NCBI RefSeq assembly: GCF_006539165.1
Contig: NZ_BJMM01000010.1
Location: forward strand, 124,001 to 188,000
DNA length: 64,000 bases
Direction: 5' to 3'
DNA from: Streptomyces cacaoi
Lineage (GTDB): Bacteria > Actinomycetota > Actinomycetes > Streptomycetales > Streptomycetaceae
The notes under the pieces were generated by a model. It had not been told where the DNA came from and did not search any database. It was given only the letters and a program-made list of their open reading frames with translations. Positions 48,472 through 56,155 of this stretch are shown one piece after another. Position numbers and translations under genes: made by a program. The number at the start of each line of letters is the position of its first letter. Within the stretch, counting starts at the first letter, position 1.

Positions 48472-49389
48472 ATGCCTCTGACACGTCGCTCACTCCTCAC
48501 CGGCCTGACCACCCTCTCCGCCGCCGCCCTGCTGACCGGGGCGGCGACGGGCACGGCCCACGCCTCCGGGTCCGCCACGGCGGGCCCCGAGGCGTGGCTG
48601 GGCGCCCTGCCCGACGGCACCGATCTGCGCACGCTGACGATCCCCGGCACGCACGACTCCGGCGCCCGCCACGGCGGCTGGTGGACGGAGTGCCAGAACA
48701 CCTCTATAGCCGAGCAGTTGAACTCCGGGATCCGCTTCCTGGACATCCGCTGCCGGCTCTTCGACGGCGCCTTCAGCATCCACCACGGCGCCGTCTACCA
48801 GCACCTCAACTTCGACGACGTGCTGGGCGCCTGCCGGGACTTCCTGACGGCGCACCCGACCGAGACGGTGCTGATGCGGGTGCAGCAGGAGTACTCCGAG
48901 GAGAGCGCCGAGGCGTTCGCGCAGGTCTTCGAGGGCTATCTGGACCGCGGCTGGCGCTCCCTCTTCCGGCTCGACACGAGCCTGCCCGCGCTGGGCCGGG
49001 CGCGCGGGCACGTGGTGCTGCTGGCCGACTCCGACGGGCTGCCCGGCGTCCGGTACGGGGACCCGGCGCTCTTCGACATCCAGGACGAGTACATGACCGA
49101 ACCCCTCGGCAAGTTCGGGCTGATAGAGGACCACTTCCGCAAGGCCGTGGAGCAGCCCGGCAAGCTGTTCGTCAACTACGTGAGCACCGCGGCGCTGCTG
49201 CCGCCCCGCTCCAACGCCGACCGGCTCAACCCCCGTGTCAAGGAGCTGCTGTCCGGCGCGGGCGCGGGCTGGCACGGGCTGGGCATCGTCCCGATGGACT
49301 TCCCCAACGAGCACGGGATGGCCGAGGCCCTGCTCGCCCACCAGCCCGCCGCCCGCCGCACCCCGGCCTCCCTGCTCACCCCGTCCTGA
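48472..49389 (+). CDS. Tat-exported PI-PLC X-domain phospholipase C
   Basis: The 305-residue protein begins MPLTRRSLLTGLTTLSAAAL and has an AHA cleavage site near residue 31, a Tat-type signal. The X-domain barrel has the first catalytic His61 in TIPGTHDSGARHGGW, DIRCRLFDGAFSIHHGAVYQ with His104/105 as the second, and VLMRVQQEY. Bacterial enzymes of this type cleave phosphatidylinositol or GPI-like lipids to a cyclic inositol phosphate without calcium. The ATG at 48472 gives the proper signal peptide; the frame is open further upstream. The natural substrate is unknown. Confidence 0.88.
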   Translation: MPLTRRSLLTGLTTLSAAALLTGAATGTAHASGSATAGPEAWLGALPDGTDLRTLTIPGTHDSGARHGGWWTECQNTSIAEQLNSGIRFLDIRCRLFDGAFSIHHGAVYQHLNFDDVLGACRDFLTAHPTETVLMRVQQEYSEESAEAFAQVFEGYLDRGWRSLFRLDTSLPALGRARGHVVLLADSDGLPGVRYGDPALFDIQDEYMTEPLGKFGLIEDHFRKAVEQPGKLFVNYVSTAALLPPRSNADRLNPRVKELLSGAGAGWHGLGIVPMDFPNEHGMAEALLAHQPAARRTPASLLTPS

Positions 49390-49410
49390 CGGCCTCCTCC
49401 CGCGCGGGGG

Positions 49411-50316
49411 TCACCGGCCTGCGCCGGGCCCGGAGGCGTGCCGCCCGGAGGTGCGCGGTCCGGCGGCGTCGAGCCCGGCGGCGTCGAGCCCGTGGGCGAG
49501 GAGACCGAGCGCGCGTGCCGACGGCGAACCGGGCTCGGCCGTGTACACGTACAGGGTCGTGTCCGGGTCGCCCGGCGGGGTGAGCGTCTCGTACTCCACG
49601 GTCAGCTCACCGGCCACCGGATGGCGCAGGCGTTTGGAGCCGTGGGTGCGCTGATGGACCCGGTGCTGCTCCCACCACGCGTCGAACTCGTGGCTCTCCT
49701 CGCGCAGTTCGGCGATCAGCGCCGCCGTGTGCCGGTCGCCGGGGACGCGTCCGGCGTCGAGACGTAGATTCTCCACGGCCGCGCGCGCCTGCTCCTCCCA
49801 GTCGACGAACAGGGCGCGCGCCCCCGCGTCGAGGAACATCCAGCGCGCGTAGTTGCGGTGCCGGGCCGGGAGCCGCTCGAAGTCCGTGAACAGCGCGGCG
49901 GCCATCGCGTTGGCGGCGAGGACGTCGGTGCGGCGCCCCAGCACCAGCGCCGGTTCGCCGTCCAGCGCGTCGACGAGCCGGCGCAGCCCCGGGCGCACCC
50001 GCTGGACGCCCGGCGACCGCTCCCGGGCGGGCGCTCCCGTCCCGATGAGATCCCGCAGATGTGCGCGCCCCGCGTCGTCGAGCCCCAGGGCACGGCCCAC
50101 CGCTTCCACCACGGACGGTGACGGGGTGATGCGCCTGCCCTGTTCGAGCCGGGTGTAGTAGTCGGTCGACACCCCGGCCAGCAGCGCGACCTCCTCACGG
50201 CGCAGCCCCGGCACCCGCCGTGCCCGGCTGTCCGGTGGCAGCCCGGCACCCGACGGATCCACCTGGGACCGCGCCCGACGCAGAAAATCCGCCAGCTCAC
50301 GATTGCTCTCGGCCAT
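49411..50316 (-). CDS. XRE-family regulator with MmyB-type ligand domain
   Basis: The 301-residue protein has an N-terminal helix-turn-helix (LRREEVALLAGVSTDYYTRLEQGR near residues 38-60). A MmyB-like ligand-binding domain follows (PALVLGRRTDVLAANAMAAALF, ARWMFLDAGAR and a C-terminal TTLYVYTAEPGSP). These regulators are numerous in Streptomyces and often control an adjacent oxidoreductase gene; a fatty-acid-like ligand has been proposed for the domain. The ATG at 50316 is chosen over 50379 because it gives the standard start MAESNRELADFLRRAR. A perfect ACACCCGGGTGT palindrome lies 17 bases upstream. Confidence 0.9.
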   Translation of the reverse strand: MAESNRELADFLRRARSQVDPSGAGLPPDSRARRVPGLRREEVALLAGVSTDYYTRLEQGRRITPSPSVVEAVGRALGLDDAGRAHLRDLIGTGAPARERSPGVQRVRPGLRRLVDALDGEPALVLGRRTDVLAANAMAAALFTDFERLPARHRNYARWMFLDAGARALFVDWEEQARAAVENLRLDAGRVPGDRHTAALIAELREESHEFDAWWEQHRVHQRTHGSKRLRHPVAGELTVEYETLTPPGDPDTTLYVYTAEPGSPSARALGLLAHGLDAAGLDAAGPRTSGRHASGPGAGR

Positions 50317-50332
50317 CCGCCCAGTGTCCCCG

Positions 50333-50344
50333 ACACCCGGGTGT
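50333..50344. promoter_or_regulatory. 12-bp palindrome upstream of the XRE regulator gene
   Basis: ACACCCGGGTGT is a perfect palindrome 17 bases before the start of the XRE-family gene, a position suited to autoregulation. Confidence 0.5.
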
Positions 50345-50459
50345 GCCCGTCGCCCGGCCCGGCTGCTGCGCTGCTGCACCGGCGTCCCGGAACCCGCCTT
50401 TCCGGCACCCGACCGGCCGGCACGGGCTTCCCGCGCTCGGCTGTGCGCCGGCGCGGGGC

Positions 50460-52262
50460 TCAGCGGTAGCGGGAGAGCGCGTCCCGGTGCTGCTGGAGGG
50501 CGGGGGACAGGGCCACGCGGTCGTCTTGGAGCAGGTTGCGCGCCATGGGCCCGGCGGCCTGCTCACCCTTGCCGAACGCCTCGGCGATGTGCTGGGCGTG
50601 CGCCGGCTTGAGGCTCTCACCGAACGGGGCCTCGTAGGGGTCGGTGACCGCCTCGACCAGGCACGGGCCCTCCTGCGCCATGGCCCGACGGAAGACCTCC
50701 GCCGCTTCGGCCGGGTCCTCGATCCGGAAGGCCGTCAGCCCGCACGCCTCTGCCACCGCGACGAAGTCGACCGGGTGCAGCGCACAGCCGAACTGCGGAT
50801 TGCCCAGCAGCGCGGACTGCTCCCACACCTCCAGAGCGAGGGAGTTGTTGTGCAGCACGACGACCTTCACCGGAAGGCCGTACTGGGCGAGCGTGGCCAG
50901 CTCGCCCATGCCCATGGACAGCGAGCCGTCCCCCGTCACGGCGATCACCGGCCGCCCGGGATGGGCGAGTTGGGCGCCGATCGCATAGGGCAGCGCCGAA
51001 CCCATCGTGCACAGCGTGCCGGAGAACGAGTAGCGCATGCCCGCCCGCAGCATCAGCCGCCCGGCCCAGGCGGTCACCGTCCCGGCGTCCCCGGTGACGA
51101 TCGCCGCATCCGGCAGGGCGCGGGACAGCTCCCAGGTGACCACCTGCGGCCGCATCGGCGTACCCGACGAGGCGGCCTGCCGCCCGATCAGCTCCCACCA
51201 CGCCCGGTACGTCGCCCGGGCCCGCTCCAGGAACGACCGGTCGTCCTTGCGGGTCAGCTGCGGCAGCAGCGTGTCCAGCACCGCCGCCGCGTCACCGACC
51301 AGCCCGACCTCGACGGGGTAGCGCATCCCGATCCGGTCGGCGTTGACATCGATCTGCACCGCCCGCGCCTGCCCCGGTGCCGGCCAGAAGTCGTAATACG
51401 GGGTGGACGAGCCGACGATCAGAAAGCCGTCGCACTCCTCGAACGCCTCGTGCGAGGCCCGGGTACCGATCAGCCCCATGCCGCCCGTGGTGTACGGGCT
51501 GTCGTCCGGCACACAGTCCTTGCCCAGGCCCGCCTTGACGATCGGCGCGCCCAACGCCTCCGCGACCCGCTCCAGTTCCGCGCCCGCGCTGCGCGCCCCC
51601 GCCCCGGCACAGATCGCCACCCGCGCACAGGAGTTGAGCAGTTCGGCCGCCCTGCGCACCTGCTCGGCCGGGGGCCGCACCTCGAACGGCTGCGCCGCCG
51701 TCGAGGTGTGCCCCGGCACGTTCTTGTCCGACGGCGCGTCCTGCTCGACCGTCCACGACTGCACATCGATCGGCACGGCCAGGTGCGACGGGGTGCGGTT
51801 CATCAGCGCGCTGCGCACCGCGAGATCAGTCGCGGTGACCGCGTGGGCGGGGCCCATCACCCGCTCGGAGAACAGGCACGCGTGCGCGAAGAGCCGGTCC
51901 GAGGGGATGTCCTGGAGGAAGTGCGCGCCCACCGTGTCGTGGTAGGACAGGCCGGTGATCGCGATCACCGGCGCACCGTCGATCCGCGCGTCGTAGAGAC
52001 CGTTGAGCAGATGGACGGCGCCCGGCCCCGCCGTGGCCACACACGCGGCGGGCCGCCCGGTGAACTTGGCGTACCCCACGCACGCCAGCGCCGCGTTCTC
52101 CTCGTGCCGCACATGCACGAACCGCATCCGCTGATGGGTACGCAGCGCCTCGAAGAAGCCGTTGACCTGGTCGCCGCAGATCCCGAAGCAGGTGTCCACG
52201 CCCCAGCGCAGCAGCCGCTCGACGATCAGATCGGAGGTGGTCCTCGAAGCCGTCCCGGACAC
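50460..52262 (-). CDS. poxB: PoxB-type thiamine-diphosphate enzyme (pyruvate oxidase/dehydrogenase)
   Basis: The 600-residue protein is a three-domain ThDP enzyme. The N-terminal domain contains the conserved Glu in RHEENAALACVGYAKFTGR. A central Rossmann-like FAD domain follows, and the C-terminal domain has the ThDP motif TGDGSLSMGMGELATLAQYGLPVKVVVLHNN. The overall pattern is that of pyruvate:quinone oxidoreductase, making acetate and CO2 from pyruvate, but acetolactate-synthase-like relatives look similar. The GTG at 52262 has AAGGGAG eight bases upstream and is preferred over the GTG at 52271. Membrane attachment is expected for PoxB but not obvious here. Confidence 0.85.
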   Translation of the reverse strand: MSGTASRTTSDLIVERLLRWGVDTCFGICGDQVNGFFEALRTHQRMRFVHVRHEENAALACVGYAKFTGRPAACVATAGPGAVHLLNGLYDARIDGAPVIAITGLSYHDTVGAHFLQDIPSDRLFAHACLFSERVMGPAHAVTATDLAVRSALMNRTPSHLAVPIDVQSWTVEQDAPSDKNVPGHTSTAAQPFEVRPPAEQVRRAAELLNSCARVAICAGAGARSAGAELERVAEALGAPIVKAGLGKDCVPDDSPYTTGGMGLIGTRASHEAFEECDGFLIVGSSTPYYDFWPAPGQARAVQIDVNADRIGMRYPVEVGLVGDAAAVLDTLLPQLTRKDDRSFLERARATYRAWWELIGRQAASSGTPMRPQVVTWELSRALPDAAIVTGDAGTVTAWAGRLMLRAGMRYSFSGTLCTMGSALPYAIGAQLAHPGRPVIAVTGDGSLSMGMGELATLAQYGLPVKVVVLHNNSLALEVWEQSALLGNPQFGCALHPVDFVAVAEACGLTAFRIEDPAEAAEVFRRAMAQEGPCLVEAVTDPYEAPFGESLKPAHAQHIAEAFGKGEQAAGPMARNLLQDDRVALSPALQQHRDALSRYR

Positions 52263-52383
52263 GGGCCACACTCCCTTCCCACCGCTCGCCCGACCGTCCC
52301 CCGCCCCTCTGGGCCGACGCTAGACCGTCCGGGGCCGGGCCGCCCGGCGGACGTGTCCATCCGGGGTGTCCGGGCCACCCCTG

Positions 52384-52393
52384 CCCCCCCCCC
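52384..52393. repeat. Homopolymeric run of ten C
   Basis: A C10 tract lies 10 bases downstream of the stop of the minus-strand gene that ends at 52404, in the 141-base gap before the PoxB-type gene. Such a run is prone to slippage during replication and to sequencing error. Confidence 0.95.
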
Positions 52394-52403
52394 GGGAGCG
52401 CCC

Positions 52404-53021
52404 TCAGCCGCTGTACGGGTCGACGCCCTCCGGAGCCCGGAAGCAGCGGGAGTCGACGTCGACGCTGATCAGCTCCTTGCGCCCGGGCCGGGCGGGTTTG
52501 AGCCACTGGACGGTGAGGGTGTGGTGCGAGTCGGGCTGGACGGCGACGATCTCCGGGTCGGCGTCCTTCGTGCGCATCGGGCCGTCCTTGGTGATCTTCC
52601 AGCCCTTTTCGGGGAGCGTCTTGCGGAGGTTGTCCATCGCCTCGTCGAAGCTGCCCTTCTTGAGGTCGTAGACGCTCCAGGGGTGGTTGACCACGTAGTA
52701 CTTGGTGAAATCGGGATCCACCGCTTCGCATTTGTGGGCCGCCGCGCTGGGTTCGGTGACGCTGCCGCGTACCTTCATCCAGTCGAGTACCCGGCTGGAG
52801 ATGCTGTTGACCTCGTCCTTCGCCTTTGCGATGTCCCGTACTTCAGGCTTATAGCCGAGGATGCCCTCGGCCCGCTCCTGCTGCTGCCCGGTACTTCCGG
52901 AACTCGTTTCCGATCCCGCTTCGTGCATGGTCATCCATACTGTTGCTACGGCTACGACACCGACCAGGGGCACCACCCAGAGCGCCCCCCGCCGTTTGAG
53001 ACGACTTGCCGGCTGCGTCAC
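52404..53021 (-). CDS. Membrane-anchored extracytoplasmic protein of the DUF1023 module
   Basis: The 205-residue protein has a basic start (LKRRGALW), one membrane helix (about 14-31) and an extracytoplasmic domain of about 160 residues. That domain has two cysteines (HKCEAV and SRCFRA) that could form a disulfide. No lipobox is present. The GTG start overlaps the stop of the DUF1023 hydrolase gene by four bases, so the two are coupled. I do not recognise a named family. Its position suggests an accessory or immunity-like partner for the exported hydrolase, which is a guess. Confidence 0.8.
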   Translation of the reverse strand: MTQPASRLKRRGALWVVPLVGVVAVATVWMTMHEAGSETSSGSTGQQQERAEGILGYKPEVRDIAKAKDEVNSISSRVLDWMKVRGSVTEPSAAAHKCEAVDPDFTKYYVVNHPWSVYDLKKGSFDEAMDNLRKTLPEKGWKITKDGPMRTKDADPEIVAVQPDSHHTLTVQWLKPARPGRKELISVDVDSRCFRAPEGVDPYSG

Positions 53022-54892
53022 TTGGTACCTCCGACTTCCGGCATCGTTTCCACCTTGCCGTAGTTGCCGACGACGACGTTCGCCATGTTCCGCAGACTCA
53101 CCGACTCCCTACCGCCGGGCTCGTCCCAGTAACTGCTGTGGCCGAACAGGAGGGATGCGTGGTCGCCGGGTTCCATGCGTTTCGCGCCGAAACGTATGTC
53201 GTCGGGAATCTTGCCACCTTCGCCGAGGCCCATCATCTTGCCGCCTTCGCGTACGAGGACGTCGTCCTCGGAGCGCGCGGCGACGGACCAGACGTGGTCG
53301 GCCCCGACCCCGAGATCCTCCGCGTGCTTGACCTGCATGCCGGGGCTGCCCTGCACCATGATGTCGTCGGCCGGCAGGCCGCCGTGTTCCTTGGTGGCCT
53401 GACCGACCACGGTGCTGCCGTAGGAGTGCCCGGAGACGGTCGTGTGACTGGCGTCGGCGCCGCCCTGAGCCGCTTCGGTGCCCTGCATGAACTTCTGGAG
53501 CGCCGGCGCCCCGTCCTCGGCCCAGTGTCCGGCGTTGCCGGTGTTCGGAATGTACTGGCCGATGCTGTCCGGTGCGTCGTAGTCGAACCACATGACGGTG
53601 GAAACGGGTTCCCCGGGTGCCTTCTTCTGGCTCGCTGCCCAGAGGCTGTCCATGTCGTCGAGGTTGCCGCCGATGCTCTTGATGTTGGTGGTGGTTCCGG
53701 GCACATGGACGGCGGTGTGTTTGGCCTCATCCGGATTGCCGTTGGCGAGGATGACTTTGCCGTCGCCTTCGCCCTTTGCGTCGAAGCCCAGCAGGTATGC
53801 CTCTGGAAGGCCGTCCTTGCCGGTCTTGTCGAAACGCTTCTGGATCGCGTCCATCCCCTTGAGCTTGTCCTCCAGCTCCTCCCGCCGGTCGCCGTACTTC
53901 TTGTTCCACTTCTCCCACTCGACGCTGGTGACGTAGCCCTGGCTGGTCAGGATGTATTTGTCGGGCGGCTTGGGAATGGCGGCCAGTTGGGTCTCGTAGG
54001 TGCCCTTGGTCTCGGCCAGTTTCATGCGGTTCGCCTCGTCGCGGACGTCGGCCGGGAGGCCGTCCATGGCGCCGACGGCGTTGGGGTGCAGGGCGACGTA
54101 GCTGTCCTTGTCGTCCTGGCTGAGGCCGTCCCACCACTTCTTGTTGTCCTGGGGGCTGCCGTCCTTCGGCAGGGGCGGCAGATCCGCGCCGATCTTGGCG
54201 GCGGCCTTCCGGGAGGCGGCGGTGTCCTTCCTGGCGTCGGCCCAGTCGGCGTGCGAGACGTTCAGATCGTCGTCGGCCTTGAGTCTGCGCAGGACGGGCG
54301 CGTAGGTCTGGTCCGCTTTGGTGGCGGCGTGCACGGCGGCGGCGATGTCGTCGGCTATCGCCTGGGCCTTGGCCGCCTTGGGGTTGTCCGACTGGTAGTT
54401 GGCCTGGCGTTCCAGGGCAGCGGCCTGGTCCCGGGTGCTCGAACCGAGTCCGAAGTTCTCGCGGGAGGGCGTGCTCGGGGTGTAGCCGGTGGCGGTGCCG
54501 CCTTCGGGGCGCTTACCGTCGTCGTCCTTGTCCCCGGCGGACGGGTAGTCGACCGAACCGTCCGGGTTGACCTTGAGGCCCTCGGTCTCGGCGTCGGCCA
54601 GGGCGTTCTTCAGCTTCTTCCGGGCCTCTTCGAGGGCTTCCTTGAGGAGCTGGATGTTGGTGCGGATGAGCCCGCACTGCACCTGCGTGTAGTGGAAGTT
54701 GTCCGAGAGCTTGCCGACCTGGGCGGTGGCGGCCTTGACCGCGGCTCCGTCGAGGTGCTCCCGCATTTTCGGGGCGACCTGGTCGTTGAGCTTGTCCTTG
54801 GCGTGGCTGCCCATGTCGGAGGCGGCGCGGAAGCCGTCGACGAGCTTGTCCAGGTCGGCGGGTTCGAGCGCGGCGAGCGTCTGGTACTTCAC
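53018..54892 (-). CDS. WXG100/LXG-like helical protein fused to a DUF1023 alpha/beta hydrolase
   Basis: The 624-residue protein has an N-terminal helical region (about 1-115, including FHYTQVQCGLIRTNIQLLKE and a coiled coil) like WXG100/LXG proteins. A charged linker and a long helical middle (150-400) follow. The C-terminal DUF1023 alpha/beta hydrolase domain has HTAVHVPGTTTNIKS, the nucleophile Ser490 in GHSYGSTVV, and VQGSPGM. No signal peptide is present, so export by a type VII-like route is plausible. It is translationally coupled to genes on both sides. The activity is probably lipase or esterase; the target is unknown. Confidence 0.87.
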   Translation of the reverse strand: MKYQTLAALEPADLDKLVDGFRAASDMGSHAKDKLNDQVAPKMREHLDGAAVKAATAQVGKLSDNFHYTQVQCGLIRTNIQLLKEALEEARKKLKNALADAETEGLKVNPDGSVDYPSAGDKDDDGKRPEGGTATGYTPSTPSRENFGLGSSTRDQAAALERQANYQSDNPKAAKAQAIADDIAAAVHAATKADQTYAPVLRRLKADDDLNVSHADWADARKDTAASRKAAAKIGADLPPLPKDGSPQDNKKWWDGLSQDDKDSYVALHPNAVGAMDGLPADVRDEANRMKLAETKGTYETQLAAIPKPPDKYILTSQGYVTSVEWEKWNKKYGDRREELEDKLKGMDAIQKRFDKTGKDGLPEAYLLGFDAKGEGDGKVILANGNPDEAKHTAVHVPGTTTNIKSIGGNLDDMDSLWAASQKKAPGEPVSTVMWFDYDAPDSIGQYIPNTGNAGHWAEDGAPALQKFMQGTEAAQGGADASHTTVSGHSYGSTVVGQATKEHGGLPADDIMVQGSPGMQVKHAEDLGVGADHVWSVAARSEDDVLVREGGKMMGLGEGGKIPDDIRFGAKRMEPGDHASLLFGHSSYWDEPGGRESVSLRNMANVVVGNYGKVETMPEVGGTK

Positions 54893-55353
54893 CGTCCGCC
54901 TCCGTCGTGGCCCTTCGAGCCGCGGCCGGGGGTGTCCTTGTACTTGTCGTTGAGCTTCGCGAAGGCGGCCTTGCGTTCCTGGTCGTTCTTGTAGTGGTCG
55001 CCGCCTGCCTTGGTCAGCCGGTCGGCGAGCGTGGTGCAGCGCCCGCTGACCTTGTCGAGGTACTCCTCCCAGGTGGTGTGGAGTTCACCGAGGACGGAGC
55101 CGCACTCGAAGTCGTCCGCCTTCAGGCCCTTGCCGGGCGCGTGCATCTTGGAGCGGGCCTTGCCGATGCTCTCCTTCAGGGAGGAGACGCCGCTGGAGGC
55201 GTTGTCCCAGCTCTTCTTGTCGGACTTGACGCCGTCGCCGCCCCAGGGGTCGTCCCCGCCGCCGCCCTGGGAGGCCAGTTGGAGGCCGGTGTCGTCCGGG
55301 GAGGGGCCGGGGGCCCCGATGACGTCGTAGATGCTGGAGCGCCGGTGCGCCAT
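54889..55353 (-). CDS. Small WXG100-like partner protein
   Basis: The 154-residue protein has a disordered Gly-rich N-terminus and then a helical hairpin: KKSWDNASSGVSSLKESIGKAR, and GELHTTWEEYLDKVSGRCTTLADRLTKAGGDHYKNDQERKAAF in parts typical of WXG100-fold proteins. A Gly/Lys-rich tail ends it. It is the first gene of the module, and its stop overlaps the start of the DUF1023 gene. Its size and fold fit a secretion partner or chaperone. No ESX secretion apparatus gene is in this window. The family assignment rests on pattern only. Confidence 0.7.
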   Translation of the reverse strand: MAHRRSSIYDVIGAPGPSPDDTGLQLASQGGGGDDPWGGDGVKSDKKSWDNASSGVSSLKESIGKARSKMHAPGKGLKADDFECGSVLGELHTTWEEYLDKVSGRCTTLADRLTKAGGDHYKNDQERKAAFAKLNDKYKDTPGRGSKGHDGGGR

Positions 55354-55480
55354 GGCCGTTCCCCCTGCTGTTCCCCGTGTCCCCGTGTGTGCCGCGGCCG
55401 GTCATGACCCTGACGGGCCGCAGCCGCACTATAGTTCGCCGGTCCGGCGGGGGCTCGTGCAGGGCGTGAGGCGGTCCGGG

Positions 55481-56062
55481 TCACCCGGGGCGCGGGGTGA
55501 CGAGCGGGAGGAAGATCTCGTCGACGATCTCTTCCAGGACGCGGTCCTCGACGGGCGCGAAGTGTGACAGGAGTTCCTGGCGCAGCAGGTCGAAGGGGAG
55601 GGATCTGGCGCGCTCGGTGAGGCGTCGCGGGTCGGCCTCGCCGCGTTCGACGGCGCGGTCGAAGAGCACGTCGACGGCCTGTTTGCGGCCGGTCGTGACG
55701 GGGTCGGTGAGGTCGGCGGGGCGGGTGCCGGTCGCCTGGTGGTGCGCGGCGAGGTGGGCGTACAGCGTGGTGGTCAGCGGGGCGCGGGTGGCGTTGATCT
55801 CGCGCAGGAGCGTGAGGACGTCCTCGCGGAGGCTCCCGGTGTCGGGGACGGGGAGGACGAGTTCCCGCAGCCGGTGGACGAGTGCGGCGCGGGCGAGCGC
55901 GTCGCGGTCGGACCAGCGCCGGTAGAGGACCGGTGGGCTGGTGCCCGCCCGTTTGACGACCGCGTCCATGGTGAACCGCGCGTAGCCCTGCTCCGTCAGC
56001 TCCTCCCAGGCCGCGTCCAGCAGGGCCTTCTCCAGTGCTGCGCCGCGGCGCCGCTCCGCCAT
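55481..56062 (-). CDS. TetR family regulator
   Basis: The 193-residue repressor has the TetR helix-turn-helix: LLDAAWEELTEQGYARFTMDAVVKRAGTSPPVLYRRWSDRDAL (key motif AVVKRAGTSPPVLYRRW). A C-terminal ligand domain with LREINATRAPLTTTLYAHLAAHH follows. The ATG at 56062 is preceded by an AAGGAGGG site. It is divergent from a DHA2-type exporter, with a pair of 17-bp direct repeats in between, and so is the likely repressor of that pump and of itself. Confidence 0.92.
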   Translation of the reverse strand: MAERRRGAALEKALLDAAWEELTEQGYARFTMDAVVKRAGTSPPVLYRRWSDRDALARAALVHRLRELVLPVPDTGSLREDVLTLLREINATRAPLTTTLYAHLAAHHQATGTRPADLTDPVTTGRKQAVDVLFDRAVERGEADPRRLTERARSLPFDLLRQELLSHFAPVEDRVLEEIVDEIFLPLVTPRPG

Positions 56063-56084
56063 CGAGGACCACCCTCCTTGAGAA

Positions 56085-56146
56085 AGACTTGCCTACCTTA
56101 ACCCGGCGCCCTACGGTGGCCCGTAAGATAGACGACTCTTCCTTAA
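56085..56146. promoter_or_regulatory. Direct repeats in the TetR-MFS divergent region
   Basis: AGAC-N7-CCTTAA occurs at 56085-56101 and again at 56130-56146, 45 bp apart. The second copy ends in the palindrome CCTTAAGG beside the exporter ribosome site. These are the best candidates for the TetR operator. Confidence 0.5.
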
Positions 56147-56155
56147 GGGGTTCCC

